Source: DASXYG01 sp036502625 (GTDB taxonomy: Bacteria; Actinomycetota; Actinomycetes; Streptosporangiales; Streptosporangiaceae). Taken from it: a DNA stretch of 44,269 bases. The stretch is from assembly GCA_036502625.1 (NCBI GenBank), contig DASXYG010000008.1, positions 1 to 44,269 of the forward strand, written 5' to 3'. Positions 24,355-32,736 of the stretch are shown here, piece after piece. Numbering within the stretch: position 1 is the stretch's first letter; each line of letters begins with the position of its first letter. Position numbers and translations under genes: made by a program. The notes below the pieces were generated by a model that made no database searches, was not told the DNA's origin, and saw nothing but the letters and a program-made list of their open reading frames with translations.

Positions 24355-24664
24355 TTAGCTCGCTACACGGTGCAGGCTCACGGTGGCGACGTTGGAGACG
24401 TAGCGGCCGCCCTTGAGGTCGCCGGGGACGATCAGGCGCGGGCGGGGCAGGGGCTTGTGGTCCTCGGTGTAGGCCAGGAGGGCCGGGGTGGCGCCGAAAT
24501 CTGGGTCGATCTCGCCCCAGGAGAGCGCTGCCACGTAGTTGTCAGTGCCGCGGGCCGTTACGGCGAAGGCCAGGGCGTCGTTGTGGGTGGACGCGTTGAA
24601 GCAGAGCCGCCGCGACGACGAGCAGCGCCACGACGGCGCGGCGGGCGTACGTGCTGAGGCGCAT
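24355..24664 (-). pseudogene. Remnant of a secreted molybdopterin-dependent oxidoreductase
   Basis: The last ~80 residues in one frame, from FNASTHNDALAFAVTARG to VPGDLKGGRYVSNV, match the end of small sulfite-oxidase-fold (molybdopterin-dependent) proteins of actinomycetes, including SWGEIDPDFG. A perfectly good signal-peptide start, MRLSTYARRAVVALLVVAAA, lies at 24664 but in another frame, and the expected 60-70 residues between signal and C-terminal part are missing. So the gene has suffered an internal deletion and a frameshift. The remaining piece cannot form the cofactor site. Confidence 0.7.
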
Positions 24665-24698
24665 GGGCGGGATTTCGCTGGCTTCTGCGAGGCGCGTG

Positions 24699-25790
24699 TC
24701 AGATGTACACGGCCAGGAGGATGACGGTCAGGATGGCGACGAGGGCCAGGCCGACCACGATGTACGGCAGATAGCCGGGGCCGGGGGTGGTGGGCTCGCG
24801 GTGGCGGCCGGCCGAGGTGGGCGCGGGCTGCGGGGTGCGGCGGGTCTCGGCGGGGACGCGGTGGATGCCCTCGGACGGCTTGCGCGGGGCCGAGGAGCGG
24901 CTGCGGCGGCCGGAGGAGTGGGTGCCGGACTTGGGCTTGGGCGGGTCGGCGATGCGCTTGAGCTTGCGGGTGGCCTCGTCGGCGCGCAGGCGCTTGTCGG
25001 GGTCGGAGGTCAGCAGGCCGAGCAGCACCGGGCGCAGCGGGCCCGCGTTGGCCATCGGCTCGGGGTCGCCGGCCATGCCGGTGTGCACGAGCGCGCGCGA
25101 CTTGCGGCGGTCGTACGGGGTGCGGCCCTCCACGGCGAGGTACAGCGTGGCGCCGAGCGACCAGAGGTCGGACTCCGGGCGCACCCGGCCGCCCCGGCCC
25201 CGCTCGGGCGCGATGTACGCCGGGGAGCCGATGATCATGCCGGTGAGCGTCAGCGACGGGTCGCCGCGCACGGTGGCCAGGCCGAAGTCGGTCAGCACCA
25301 CGCGGCCGTCGTCGGCCAGCAGGACGTTGCCCGGCTTGACGTCGCGGTGCACCACCCCGGCGGCGTGCGCGGCGCGCAGCGCGGCCAGCACCTCGACCCC
25401 GATCTCGGCGACGCGCTCCGGCGGCAGCGGCCCGTCGGCGGCGACCACTTCGTCGAGCGACCGCGACTCGACGAGCTCGAGCACCAGCCACGGCACGCCG
25501 CCGTCGCGGACCACGTCGAACAGCTCCACGACGTTGGGGTGGCGGTTCAGCCGCCCGATCGCGCGCGCCTCGCGCATCGCCCGCTGGGCCAGCAGCTCGC
25601 GTTCGTCGTCGTCGAGGTCGGGCTGGAGGCGGATCTCCTTCACCACGACCATGCGGTCGGCCTCGGTGTCGTCCGCCTTCCACACCGTGCCCATACCGCC
25701 CCGGCCGAGGGGTTCGAGCAGCTTGTAACGCCCGCTGAGGACACGGCCCTCGGCGGACGGAGGTGAAGGGCGCTCAGCCGATCGGGGCAC
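24699..25790 (-). CDS. Pkn-type Ser/Thr protein kinase with C-terminal membrane anchor
   Basis: A 363-residue kinase. Residues 21-280 form the catalytic domain with glycine loop LGRGGMGTVWKA, Lys51, HRDVKPGNV (Asp150), DFG (168-170) and the activation-segment end GSPAYIAPE. A Ser/Arg/Pro-rich juxtamembrane linker follows, then one transmembrane helix at about 342-361, and essentially no extracellular domain. It therefore lacks the PASTA or sensor domain of PknB-type kinases and presumably takes its signal from inside or through the membrane helix. GTG 25790 is the start used; its ribosome-binding site is weak. Confidence 0.93.
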   Translation of the reverse strand: MPRSAERPSPPSAEGRVLSGRYKLLEPLGRGGMGTVWKADDTEADRMVVVKEIRLQPDLDDDERELLAQRAMREARAIGRLNRHPNVVELFDVVRDGGVPWLVLELVESRSLDEVVAADGPLPPERVAEIGVEVLAALRAAHAAGVVHRDVKPGNVLLADDGRVVLTDFGLATVRGDPSLTLTGMIIGSPAYIAPERGRGGRVRPESDLWSLGATLYLAVEGRTPYDRRKSRALVHTGMAGDPEPMANAGPLRPVLLGLLTSDPDKRLRADEATRKLKRIADPPKPKSGTHSSGRRSRSSAPRKPSEGIHRVPAETRRTPQPAPTSAGRHREPTTPGPGYLPYIVVGLALVAILTVILLAVYI

Positions 25791-25901
25791 CGATCAACCG
25801 GCCATGGTCGGCGTCACCGCGTTCTCCTCGGCGCCGAGGGCGGACGAATTCGGCAAGAGATTACACCACCGCGGACCTGCGCCGCGGAGATATCTGATCA
25901 T

Positions 25902-26747
25902 TCATCCGCCGCTGTGCCTGACGACGGCCGTCCCCGGCGGCACGGGGATCGTGACGGCCTTCCCCCAGGCCGTGTAGTCGGCCCTGACGTCCACCGCGCG
26001 CCCCTTGTAGACCATGCCGACCTGCGCCTGCCCGGGCAGCTTCGTACGGTCGTCCAGCCACACGGTGTAGCCGATGCGGTCGATGCCGCGGTTGGCGATG
26101 TCGACGAGCATCGCGTGGGTGCCGTCGGTGGTGCCGCGCAGCGCGCGCGGTACGTTCACGGCCGCGTTGTAGCCGCGCATGCGGGTGCCGTCGGTGATCG
26201 TGCCGGCCTTGTGCAGCTTCGCGGCGGCGGCGAACATCCGCCAGTCGCGTACGGCGTCGAGCGCGCGGGCGATCTCCAGGACCAGCGGCCGCACATAGCG
26301 GGTGGCGCCGACGTCGTCGTCGCGGGCGAACCGCACCCACGCCTTGCCGGACGGCAGGCCGGCGCCGCCGGGCGGCTTGAAGTAGAGGTAGCGGCCCGAT
26401 GCCACGAAGCGGGTGCGCTGGTCGGTGCCGTCGCGGCCGGGCGCGGTGATCGTCGCGGAGACGTCGGCGCCGTACGGCCGGGTGAAGCGGTAGACGCCGG
26501 AGACGTCGGCGTGCGGCGACCCGCCGTTGCGCGGGCGCATGGTGATCGAGAAGCGGCTGAACCGCGCGCGCTGCGTGGCGGAGGTGACCTGCGTGACGAG
26601 GTCGGCGGGCTTGAGGTTCGCGACGGGCCTGGCGTGCTCGGGCGGGTCGGCGGGGTCGTGCGCGGCGGACTTGCCGGTCTGGTTCGCGGGCCCGCCGGTC
26701 GCGATCGCGAAGATCACCCCGGTGGCGACGGCCGTCCAGACTCGCAT
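25902..26747 (-). CDS. Secreted LppX/LprG-like (LolA-fold) protein
   Basis: A 281-residue exported protein with an N-terminal hydrophobic segment (RVWTAVATGVIFAIATGG) but no lipobox cysteine, so it is secreted or anchored by the signal segment. The mature part has the alternating beta-strand look of LppX/LprAFG-type proteins (ADVSGVYRFTRPYGADVSAT, YLYFKPP, IGYTVWLDDRTKLPGQAQV), which carry lipids or sense them at the membrane. It starts at ATG 26747 behind an AAGGAG box. It has the same orientation as the Ser/Thr kinase 111 bases downstream, a possible functional pair. Confidence 0.72.
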   Translation of the reverse strand: MRVWTAVATGVIFAIATGGPANQTGKSAAHDPADPPEHARPVANLKPADLVTQVTSATQRARFSRFSITMRPRNGGSPHADVSGVYRFTRPYGADVSATITAPGRDGTDQRTRFVASGRYLYFKPPGGAGLPSGKAWVRFARDDDVGATRYVRPLVLEIARALDAVRDWRMFAAAAKLHKAGTITDGTRMRGYNAAVNVPRALRGTTDGTHAMLVDIANRGIDRIGYTVWLDDRTKLPGQAQVGMVYKGRAVDVRADYTAWGKAVTIPVPPGTAVVRHSGG

Positions 26748-26951
26748 GGCACTCCTTGACCGTACCTGCGCCGGCACGGCGGGGACGTGCGGCATCGCGA
26801 TCGGCTCCTGCTTTTACCTACAGAGTGCATACCGTGCTCGGGGTCACGCTCACTCGATCTTGGCCGCCTCCGGACACCTTCGCACCCGTTCGCGGCACTT
26901 TGATCAAGATTCCCCATCCGTGCCCCGCTGACGCGCGCGACACACACGTTT

Positions 26952-26972
26952 CCCCGATGCCATCGGGGTTTT
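26952..26972 (+). terminator. Plus-strand hairpin with T-run
   Basis: CCCCGAT (26952-26958) and ATCGGGG (26962-26968) pair around GCC and are followed by TTTT, an intrinsic-terminator form. No plus-strand gene precedes it; both neighbours read leftward. With the terminator at 26981-27024 it is the only structure I see in the 334-base gap 26748-27081. Confidence 0.4.
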
Positions 26973-26980
26973 GTGCCGGG

Positions 26981-27024
26981 AAAAAGCCGCCCCCGTCCCC
27001 GGGCACGTCGGGAACGGGGGCGGC
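26981..27024 (-). terminator. Intrinsic terminator of the permease - MaoC - ligase operon
   Basis: Read on the minus strand, an 11-bp GC stem (27014-27024 with 26986-26996), extended by four more pairs after one mismatch, is followed at once by TTTTT (26981-26985). It lies 58 bases after the acyl-CoA ligase stop and ends that operon. Confidence 0.92.
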
Positions 27025-27081
27025 ACGCCCGGCAAACGCCAGATCACAGGAGGAGAAAGGGCGCCCCGGGCGGTCCGCGGG

Positions 27082-28656
27082 TCAGCCGGCAGCCGCACGC
27101 GCACGGGCGCGCAGCGCCGCGCGGTCGACCTTGCCGACCGGCAGGCGCGGCAGGGCGTCGACGACGACGAACCGTTTCGGCACTTTGTACCTCGCGAGCC
27201 GTTCTCGGCAGTGCGCGACCACATTATCGACATCGATGTCGATCCCGGGCCGGGTTTCCACGAACGCGACGCCGACCTCGGAGTAGACGGGATCCGGGAC
27301 GTCCACGACCGCCGCCATCGCCACCCCCGGGCACGTCTCCAGGACCGTCTCCACCTCGCGCGGGTACACGTTGTAGCCGCCGGACTTGAACATCTCGGTC
27401 AGCCGCCCGACCAGTGTCACGTTCCCGTCGGCCCGGCGTACGGCGACGTCGCCGGTGCGCAGGTAGCCGTCACCGGTGAACGCGTCCGCGCTCGCCTCGG
27501 GGCGCCCGAGGTAGCCGCTCATCACGCTCGGGTTGCGGAGCTGCACCTCGCCGGGCGTGCCGTCGGGCGCCGGCGCCCCGGACGGGTCGGCGATGCGGAA
27601 GCCGAGCCGCGGGTCGGGGCGGCCGATCGTGGTGGCCAGCGTCTCGTCGTCGGCGTCCGGGTCGTTGTACGCGACGGCCACGCACGACTCCGTCAGCCCG
27701 TACACCGTGCCCAGCCGCGCGCCCGTGCGCCGCAGCGTGGCCACCAGCTCGACGGGCATGGCCGCGCCGCCCCAGCCGATGAACCGCAGCGACGACAGGT
27801 CGGTGGCGGCGTACGCGGGCCGGGACGTCACCAGCGCGAAGATCGTCGGGATCTGCCCCCACATGGTGATCCGCTCGGCCGCGATCAGCGCGAGCAGGGC
27901 GTCCGGGTCGAAGTCCTCCATGTAGTGCAGCGAGCCGCCCATGGCCAGCGGGATGCAGCCGAGGTCCATCACGCCCGCCACGTGGTCGACCGGCAGGTTC
28001 GCCAGTACGGCCGGGTCGGGGTGGTAGTAGACGGTGCCCTGGAGGTGGCATCCGGCGGCGAACGCGCGGTGGCTGATCACCGCGCCCTTGGGCGGCCCGG
28101 TGGTGCCGGACGTGTAGATCACCAGGGCGGGCGCCGCGGGATCCACCCGTACGGGCAGGTCACCGCCGTCCGCGCGGTCGAGGAACGCCGCGAACGGCAC
28201 CGCGCCGCCGGCGGACCCCGTTAACGCGACGATCTCGCGTACGGACGGGTGCGCGGCGGCCAGCGCCCCGGCGTCCGCGGCGTACGAACGGTCGCCGTGG
28301 CGGTCCAGCGTCATCAGCAGCACCGGCGCGCTGTCGCGCACCACGTGGTCGAGCTCGGCGCGGGTGTGGCCGGGGTTCAGCCCGACCCACACGGCGCCCA
28401 CCGCCGACAAGGCGAGGAAGACGGTCATGAACTCCGGCCGCGGCGTGGTCAGCACCGCCACGCGGTCTCCGGGCCGCACGCCCGACGCGAGCAGCGCCTG
28501 TGCGCAGCGTGCCACGTCGGAAGCGGCCTGCCGGTAGTCGCGGCGGGCGTCGCCGAGGTGGTCGAACGGGGCGCCCGGTCGTACCGATGACCAGTGCGTG
28601 AGCAGGTCGTACGCGCGATCGACGCGCGGGACGATGCCCTCGCCCGGGTAGTCCAT
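27082..28656 (-). CDS. AMP-forming acyl-CoA ligase
   Basis: A 524-residue ANL-superfamily enzyme. Core motif A3 is YTSGTTGPPKG (181-191), A5 is YGLTESC, A7-A8 are YLRTGDVAVRR and GRLTEMFKSGGYNVYPREVE, and the catalytic Lys509 lies in PVGKVDRAALR. It activates a carboxylic acid through an acyl-adenylate to its CoA thioester; the substrate could be a medium-chain, aromatic or unusual acid. It is the last gene of an operon with a permease and a MaoC-like protein and is followed by a strong terminator. Confidence 0.94.
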   Translation of the reverse strand: MDYPGEGIVPRVDRAYDLLTHWSSVRPGAPFDHLGDARRDYRQAASDVARCAQALLASGVRPGDRVAVLTTPRPEFMTVFLALSAVGAVWVGLNPGHTRAELDHVVRDSAPVLLMTLDRHGDRSYAADAGALAAAHPSVREIVALTGSAGGAVPFAAFLDRADGGDLPVRVDPAAPALVIYTSGTTGPPKGAVISHRAFAAGCHLQGTVYYHPDPAVLANLPVDHVAGVMDLGCIPLAMGGSLHYMEDFDPDALLALIAAERITMWGQIPTIFALVTSRPAYAATDLSSLRFIGWGGAAMPVELVATLRRTGARLGTVYGLTESCVAVAYNDPDADDETLATTIGRPDPRLGFRIADPSGAPAPDGTPGEVQLRNPSVMSGYLGRPEASADAFTGDGYLRTGDVAVRRADGNVTLVGRLTEMFKSGGYNVYPREVETVLETCPGVAMAAVVDVPDPVYSEVGVAFVETRPGIDIDVDNVVAHCRERLARYKVPKRFVVVDALPRLPVGKVDRAALRARARAAAG

Positions 28657-28690
28657 GACCGTCTACTCCCCTCCTCGACTCCCCCGAGGC

Positions 28691-29149
28691 TCAGGTCCCC
28701 GACGAGCCGACCAGGTAGGTGATCCAGTCCGCGATCATCGCGGGCTCGCCGTCCTCCGTCTCCAGCGTGTTCGTGGTGACGCACCGGTAGCGGTCGGCGC
28801 CCTTGGCGGCGAGGCCGGTCAGTACCGTACGGCACCGCACCCGCGCGCCGGCCAGCACCGGGCGCAGGAACCGCACCCGGTCGACGCCGTAGTTCAGCGC
28901 GTAGCCGTCGCCGATCTCCACCGGGAGGTACCGCTTGTGGAAGGCGACCAGCATGGACAGCAGCAGGAAGCCCGACAGCAGCCCGTCGCCGTACGGGTCG
29001 TTGTTGCCGGGCCGGAACCCGAGGTAGTCCTCCCGGACGAACGTGGCGCGCTGGAACGCCAGTTCGTCGGCCAGCTCGACGGTCACCCAGTCGGTGGTGA
29101 ACAGCTCCTCGCCGATGACCGTGCCGAGTTTGCCGATCGTGTACGTCAT
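28691..29149 (-). CDS. MaoC/NodN-like hotdog protein with altered active site
   Basis: A 152-residue hotdog protein of the MaoC/NodN type: WVTVELADELAFQRATF, then GDGLLSGFLLLSML and YGVDRVRFLRPVLAGARVR align with NodN-like hydratases. Those usually have an Asp and a His (IHVD) in the active site and a following AHG; here the region reads FRPGNNDPYGDG and LLSGF, without the His residues. Enoyl-CoA hydration is therefore doubtful; CoA-ester binding or another chemistry may remain. It overlaps the permease gene by four bases and lies 34 bases before the acyl-CoA ligase. Confidence 0.75.
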   Translation of the reverse strand: MTYTIGKLGTVIGEELFTTDWVTVELADELAFQRATFVREDYLGFRPGNNDPYGDGLLSGFLLLSMLVAFHKRYLPVEIGDGYALNYGVDRVRFLRPVLAGARVRCRTVLTGLAAKGADRYRCVTTNTLETEDGEPAMIADWITYLVGSSGT

Positions 29150-30582
29150 GCGTCCCCCCTCGTACGCGCCGCGTCGTCGGCGCCGTTGCCCAGCCCCGCG
29201 TAGCGCCCGGCGTCGGCGCGGCGCAGCCACAGCGTGTAGCAGGCGGCGGCGACGGCCACGACGAGCACGACGTACGGCAGGGAGTTGATGAACACCGCGC
29301 GGGTGTCGGCGAGCGTCGCGAAGTTCCGCAGCAGCAGCGCGGTCGCGGTGAGCATGCCGAGGCAGCCGAGCACGGGCGCCACGAGCGTGCGGGCGTACCT
29401 GCGGTCGCCGCGCCTGCGGAAGTAGACGACGATCGCGATGGAGGCGAACGTCTGGAGCAGGATGATGCCCAGCGTCGACAGCCCGCTCATGACCGTGACG
29501 AGCTGGCGGTACGGGTCGAGGCCGCCGATCGCGAAGGCCGCCACGACGACGACCGTGAACGCCGTCTGCACCAGGCTCGCGACGTACGGCGACGCGTGGC
29601 GGGCGTGCACCCGGCCCAGGGCGTGCGGCAGCAACCGGTCGCGGCCCAGCGCGAACAGGTAGCGCGACGACGCGTTGTGCGCCGAGAGCAGCGACGCGAA
29701 CACGCTCGTGATGATCAGCAGCCCGAACACCGAGGACGCGGCGTCGCCGAGCTGCGCGGCGGACAGGTTCAAGAAGAACGTGCCGGAGTCCTTCGCCGCC
29801 TCCGCCCGAACCCGCGACGCCCCTACGGCGCCGACCATCATCCAGCTCGTGAACAGGTAGAACACCCCGATCACCAGGACGGCGGCGTACGTCGCGCGGG
29901 GCACCGTACGCACCGGGTCGGGCGTCTCCTCGGCGTACAGCGCGGCGGCCTCGAACCCGGCGAACGAGCCGAACGCGAACATGAACGCCACGCCGGGCGC
30001 GCCGGAGAACACGGTCGACGGCGCGAACGACGTCAGCGTGAACGCGTCGGCGCCGCGCGCGGCGATGACCGCGACGTCGAAGACGAGCAGCACCGCGATC
30101 TCGCAGACCATGAGCACGGCGAGGACCTTGGCCGAGAGGTCGATGCTGCGGTAGCCGAGCGCGCCCATGACGGCCACGCCGGCCAGGCTCAGCACCCACC
30201 ACGGGACGGGCAGGCCGAGGCCGCTGCTCAGGAAGTAGCCGATGCCGCCGGCGAGCGCGGCGACGAGGCCGTTGTAGGCCACGAGCGCGAAGACGGCGCC
30301 CGCCGCGGCCGGCGGCCGGCCCAGGCCCCGGGCGATGTACGTGTAGAAGCCGCCACCGCGCGTGATATGACGGCTCATCGCCGCATAGCCCACGGAGAAG
30401 AGCAGCAGTGTTACCGTCGCGACAAGATAGGCGCCCGGGATGCCCGGCCCGTTGCCCACCCCGATCGACAACGGGACCGTGCCCGCCATCGCGACGAGCG
30501 GTGCGGCCGCGGCGACCACCAGGAACACGATCTTGGGCGTGCCCAGCGCCCGCCGTAGGCCGGGGGGTTGGTCGTCGTTCAC
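29146..30582 (-). CDS. APC superfamily amino-acid/amine permease
   Basis: A membrane protein of about 478 residues with 12 hydrophobic segments. It has AAAAPLVAMAGTVP in the first segment, SRHITRGGGFYTYIARGLG in the second loop, and AFGSFAGFEAAALYAEETPDP in the sixth, the hallmark region of this transporter type. GTG 30582, with a CGGAGA box seven bases upstream, is a better start than ATG 30606, which has none. It is the first gene of the operon with the MaoC-like protein and ligase. Import of an amine- or amino-acid-derived acid that is then CoA-activated is a plausible joint role. Confidence 0.92.
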   Translation of the reverse strand: MNDDQPPGLRRALGTPKIVFLVVAAAAPLVAMAGTVPLSIGVGNGPGIPGAYLVATVTLLLFSVGYAAMSRHITRGGGFYTYIARGLGRPPAAAGAVFALVAYNGLVAALAGGIGYFLSSGLGLPVPWWVLSLAGVAVMGALGYRSIDLSAKVLAVLMVCEIAVLLVFDVAVIAARGADAFTLTSFAPSTVFSGAPGVAFMFAFGSFAGFEAAALYAEETPDPVRTVPRATYAAVLVIGVFYLFTSWMMVGAVGASRVRAEAAKDSGTFFLNLSAAQLGDAASSVFGLLIITSVFASLLSAHNASSRYLFALGRDRLLPHALGRVHARHASPYVASLVQTAFTVVVVAAFAIGGLDPYRQLVTVMSGLSTLGIILLQTFASIAIVVYFRRRGDRRYARTLVAPVLGCLGMLTATALLLRNFATLADTRAVFINSLPYVVLVVAVAAACYTLWLRRADAGRYAGLGNGADDAARTRGDA

Positions 30583-30608
30583 CAGCACGTCTCCGATTGC
30601 GAACATGA

Positions 30609-30627
30609 ACCTGAGTCACATTCAGGT
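30609..30627. promoter_or_regulatory. Candidate TetR operator
   Basis: ACCTGA and TCAGGT flank a seven-base spacer (GTCACAT) in perfect symmetry, between the divergent permease and TetR genes. If the permease starts at 30582, the site lies about 27 bases upstream, over the likely core promoter. Confidence 0.7.
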
Positions 30628-30671
30628 CGGGAACGATACGCTGTGGAACAGGCCGGTACAAGAGGGGAACG

Positions 30672-31379
30672 ATGATCGACCGGGAAACGAACCGGGGAAT
30701 TGACCGGGCATCGCGACACGAATGCGCGACCGCGGATCAGGTCGGCGGCGGGCTGCGCCGCCAGCCGACCCAGCAGCGCAGCCGCCAGCGCGTGCGCGTC
30801 ATTCTGGACGCCGCCGCGGAACTGCTGGAAGAGGGCGGTTATCCGGCGCTGAGCACGACCGCCATTTCGGCGCGCGCGAACGTATCCGTCGGCTCCATTT
30901 ACCAGTTCTTCTCGAATGTCGACTCGATCATCGTGGAGCTCGTCCGCGACTGGACGGCCGGGTTCGATGAGATCATGTCCCACCTCGGCACCCTCGGCGA
31001 CGTCCCGATGGAGCACAGCGTCGAGCGCATCATCGACGAGTACGTCGACTTCATCAGGAAGACCCGCGGGTTCGTCGCCGTCTACTTCAGCAACGGCCTC
31101 TCCGGCGACTCGCGCGCGCTCGACCGGGCCAGCAACGACTCACTCGCCGACCGGCTCGTCGCGTTCTGGGCGCGCCGCTACCACATGACACCGAGCGACC
31201 GCATGGTCGTCGTCGCGCACGTCGCCATCCACACCGGCGACGCGCTGCTGGCGATGGCGTTCCGCAAGGCGCCGGGCGGCGACGAGACGATCATCGCCGA
31301 GACCAAGCGCGCGGTGCGGTCGTACGTCATGAACGCATTGACCGAACTCGGCCTCGAAGAGGCCGCGCCGGCGCGCTGA
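30672..31379 (+). CDS. TetR family transcriptional regulator
   Basis: A 235-residue regulator with a 28-residue extension before the TetR helix-turn-helix (QQRSRQRVRVILDAAAELL, AISARANVSVGSIYQFF). A GAGGGG box precedes ATG 30672. It is divergent from the permease-MaoC-ligase operon and shares the perfect palindrome at 30609-30627 with it, so it is the probable repressor of that operon. Its inducer would be the acid or its CoA thioester. It converges on rdgB with 12 bases between the stops. Confidence 0.93.
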   Translation: MIDRETNRGIDRASRHECATADQVGGGLRRQPTQQRSRQRVRVILDAAAELLEEGGYPALSTTAISARANVSVGSIYQFFSNVDSIIVELVRDWTAGFDEIMSHLGTLGDVPMEHSVERIIDEYVDFIRKTRGFVAVYFSNGLSGDSRALDRASNDSLADRLVAFWARRYHMTPSDRMVVVAHVAIHTGDALLAMAFRKAPGGDETIIAETKRAVRSYVMNALTELGLEEAAPAR

Positions 31380-31391
31380 GAACGCGGGCGT

Positions 31392-32000
31392 TCAGCCCAG
31401 CATTTCGGCGATCACCGGGGAAAGCGCACGGAATGCGCGCGCCCGATGACTGATCGCGTTCTTTTCCTCCGGCGGCATTTCCGCGGTGGTCCGGGTGTGC
31501 CCTTCCGGGACGAATACCGGGTCATATCCGAAACCGTTCGTTCCGCGCGGCTCGCGGATGACGCGGCCCGTCAGCCGGCCTTCGACGACGTGCTCCGCGC
31601 CGCCGGGAAGGGCGAGCGCCGCCACGCAGACGAACGCGCCGCCGCGCCGGTCGTCCGGTACGTCGGCGATCTGCCCGAGCAGCAGCGCCAGGTTCGCGGC
31701 GTCGTCGCCGTGGGCGCCGGCCCAGCGCGCGGAGAACACGCCCGGCATGCCGTTCAAGGCGTCGACCGCGATGCCGGAGTCGTCGGCGATGGCCGCCACC
31801 CCGGTGTACTGCGCGATCGCGTGCGCCTTGAGCAGGGCGTTCTCGGCGAACGTCAGCCCGGTCTCGGCGACGTCGGGTGCGTCCGGGTAGGCGTCGAGGC
31901 CGACGAGCTCCACCGGGGTGCCCGCGGCGGCCAGGATGTCGCGCAGCTCGGGGACCTTGTGCGCGTTCCGCGTGGCCAGGACGCAGCGCGGCATGCCCAT
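31392..32000 (-). CDS. rdgB: Non-canonical purine NTP pyrophosphatase (RdgB/HAM1)
   Basis: A 202-residue Ham1-family enzyme with the substrate motif LATRNAHKVPEL, the ADDSGIAVDALNGMPGVFSARW block, FGYDPVF and EKNAISHRARA. It hydrolyses dITP, XTP and other deaminated purine nucleotides to the monophosphate, keeping them out of DNA. Its ATG overlaps the rph stop (ATGA); ATG 31994 is a possible start two residues in. Order MBL - rph - rdgB is conserved in actinobacteria. Confidence 0.96.
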   Translation of the reverse strand: MGMPRCVLATRNAHKVPELRDILAAAGTPVELVGLDAYPDAPDVAETGLTFAENALLKAHAIAQYTGVAAIADDSGIAVDALNGMPGVFSARWAGAHGDDAANLALLLGQIADVPDDRRGGAFVCVAALALPGGAEHVVEGRLTGRVIREPRGTNGFGYDPVFVPEGHTRTTAEMPPEEKNAISHRARAFRALSPVIAEMLG

Positions 32001-32716
32001 CAGGCCAGTGCCTCCCGCTGCGCCATGGTCAGCTCGACGCAGCCGGCGGCGGCGAGGTCGAGCAGGCGGTTCAGCTCGTCGCGGTCGAACGGCTGCCCCT
32101 CGGCCGTGCCCTGCACCTCGACGAACTCGCCCTCGCCGGTCATCACGACGTTCATGTCGGTCTCGGCGGCGGAGTCCTCCTCGTAGCAGAGGTCGAGGCG
32201 CGGTTCGCTGCCGACGATGCCGACGCTGACCGCCGCGACCGAGGTCAGCAGCGCGTCGCCGACGGCGGGCCGGCGCCCGCGCAGCCACGTCACGGCGTCG
32301 GCCAGCGCGACGTACGCCCCGGTGATGGCGGCCGTACGGGTGCCGCCGTCGGCCTGGAGGACGTCGCAGTCGAGCGTGATGGTGTTCTCGCCGAGCGCCT
32401 TGAAGTCGACGCAGGCGCGCAGGGCGCGGCCGACCAGCCGGGAGATCTCGTGCGTACGGCCGCCGATCTTGCCCTTCACCGACTCGCGCGCGCCGCGGGT
32501 GTTGGTGGCGCGGGGCAGCATGGCGTACTCGGCGGTCACCCAGCCGAGGCCGCTGCCGCGCCGCCAGCGCGGCACGCCCTCCTCGACGCTGGCCGCGCAC
32601 AGCACGCGGGTGCGGCCGAACTCGACGAGCACCGAGCCCTCGGCGTGGTCGAGCCAGCCGCGCGTGATGCGGACGGGGCGGAGCTGGTCGGGATTGCGAT
32701 CATCGGGTCGGGACAT
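32000..32716 (-). CDS. rph: RNase PH
   Basis: A 238-residue phosphorolytic 3'-5' exoribonuclease that trims tRNA 3' ends. Visible signatures are RPVRITRGWLDHAEGSVLVE, EYAMLPRATNTRG, GRTHEISRLVGRALR (phosphate site), the conserved LDCDVLQADGGTRTAAITGA and DLCYEEDSAAETDMNVVMTG. It lies 20 bases after the MBL gene and overlaps rdgB by one base, so the three form one operon. Confidence 0.97.
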   Translation of the reverse strand: MSRPDDRNPDQLRPVRITRGWLDHAEGSVLVEFGRTRVLCAASVEEGVPRWRRGSGLGWVTAEYAMLPRATNTRGARESVKGKIGGRTHEISRLVGRALRACVDFKALGENTITLDCDVLQADGGTRTAAITGAYVALADAVTWLRGRRPAVGDALLTSVAAVSVGIVGSEPRLDLCYEEDSAAETDMNVVMTGEGEFVEVQGTAEGQPFDRDELNRLLDLAAAGCVELTMAQREALA

Positions 32717-32736
32717 GCCAGCGACCCTACCGGCCC

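Noticed and set aside
31380..31393. Palindrome GAACGC-GG-GCGTTC between the converging tetR and rdgB ends as a terminator
   Set aside because: A two-base loop cannot form a stable hairpin of this size and it overlaps the rdgB stop codon; it is probably chance.
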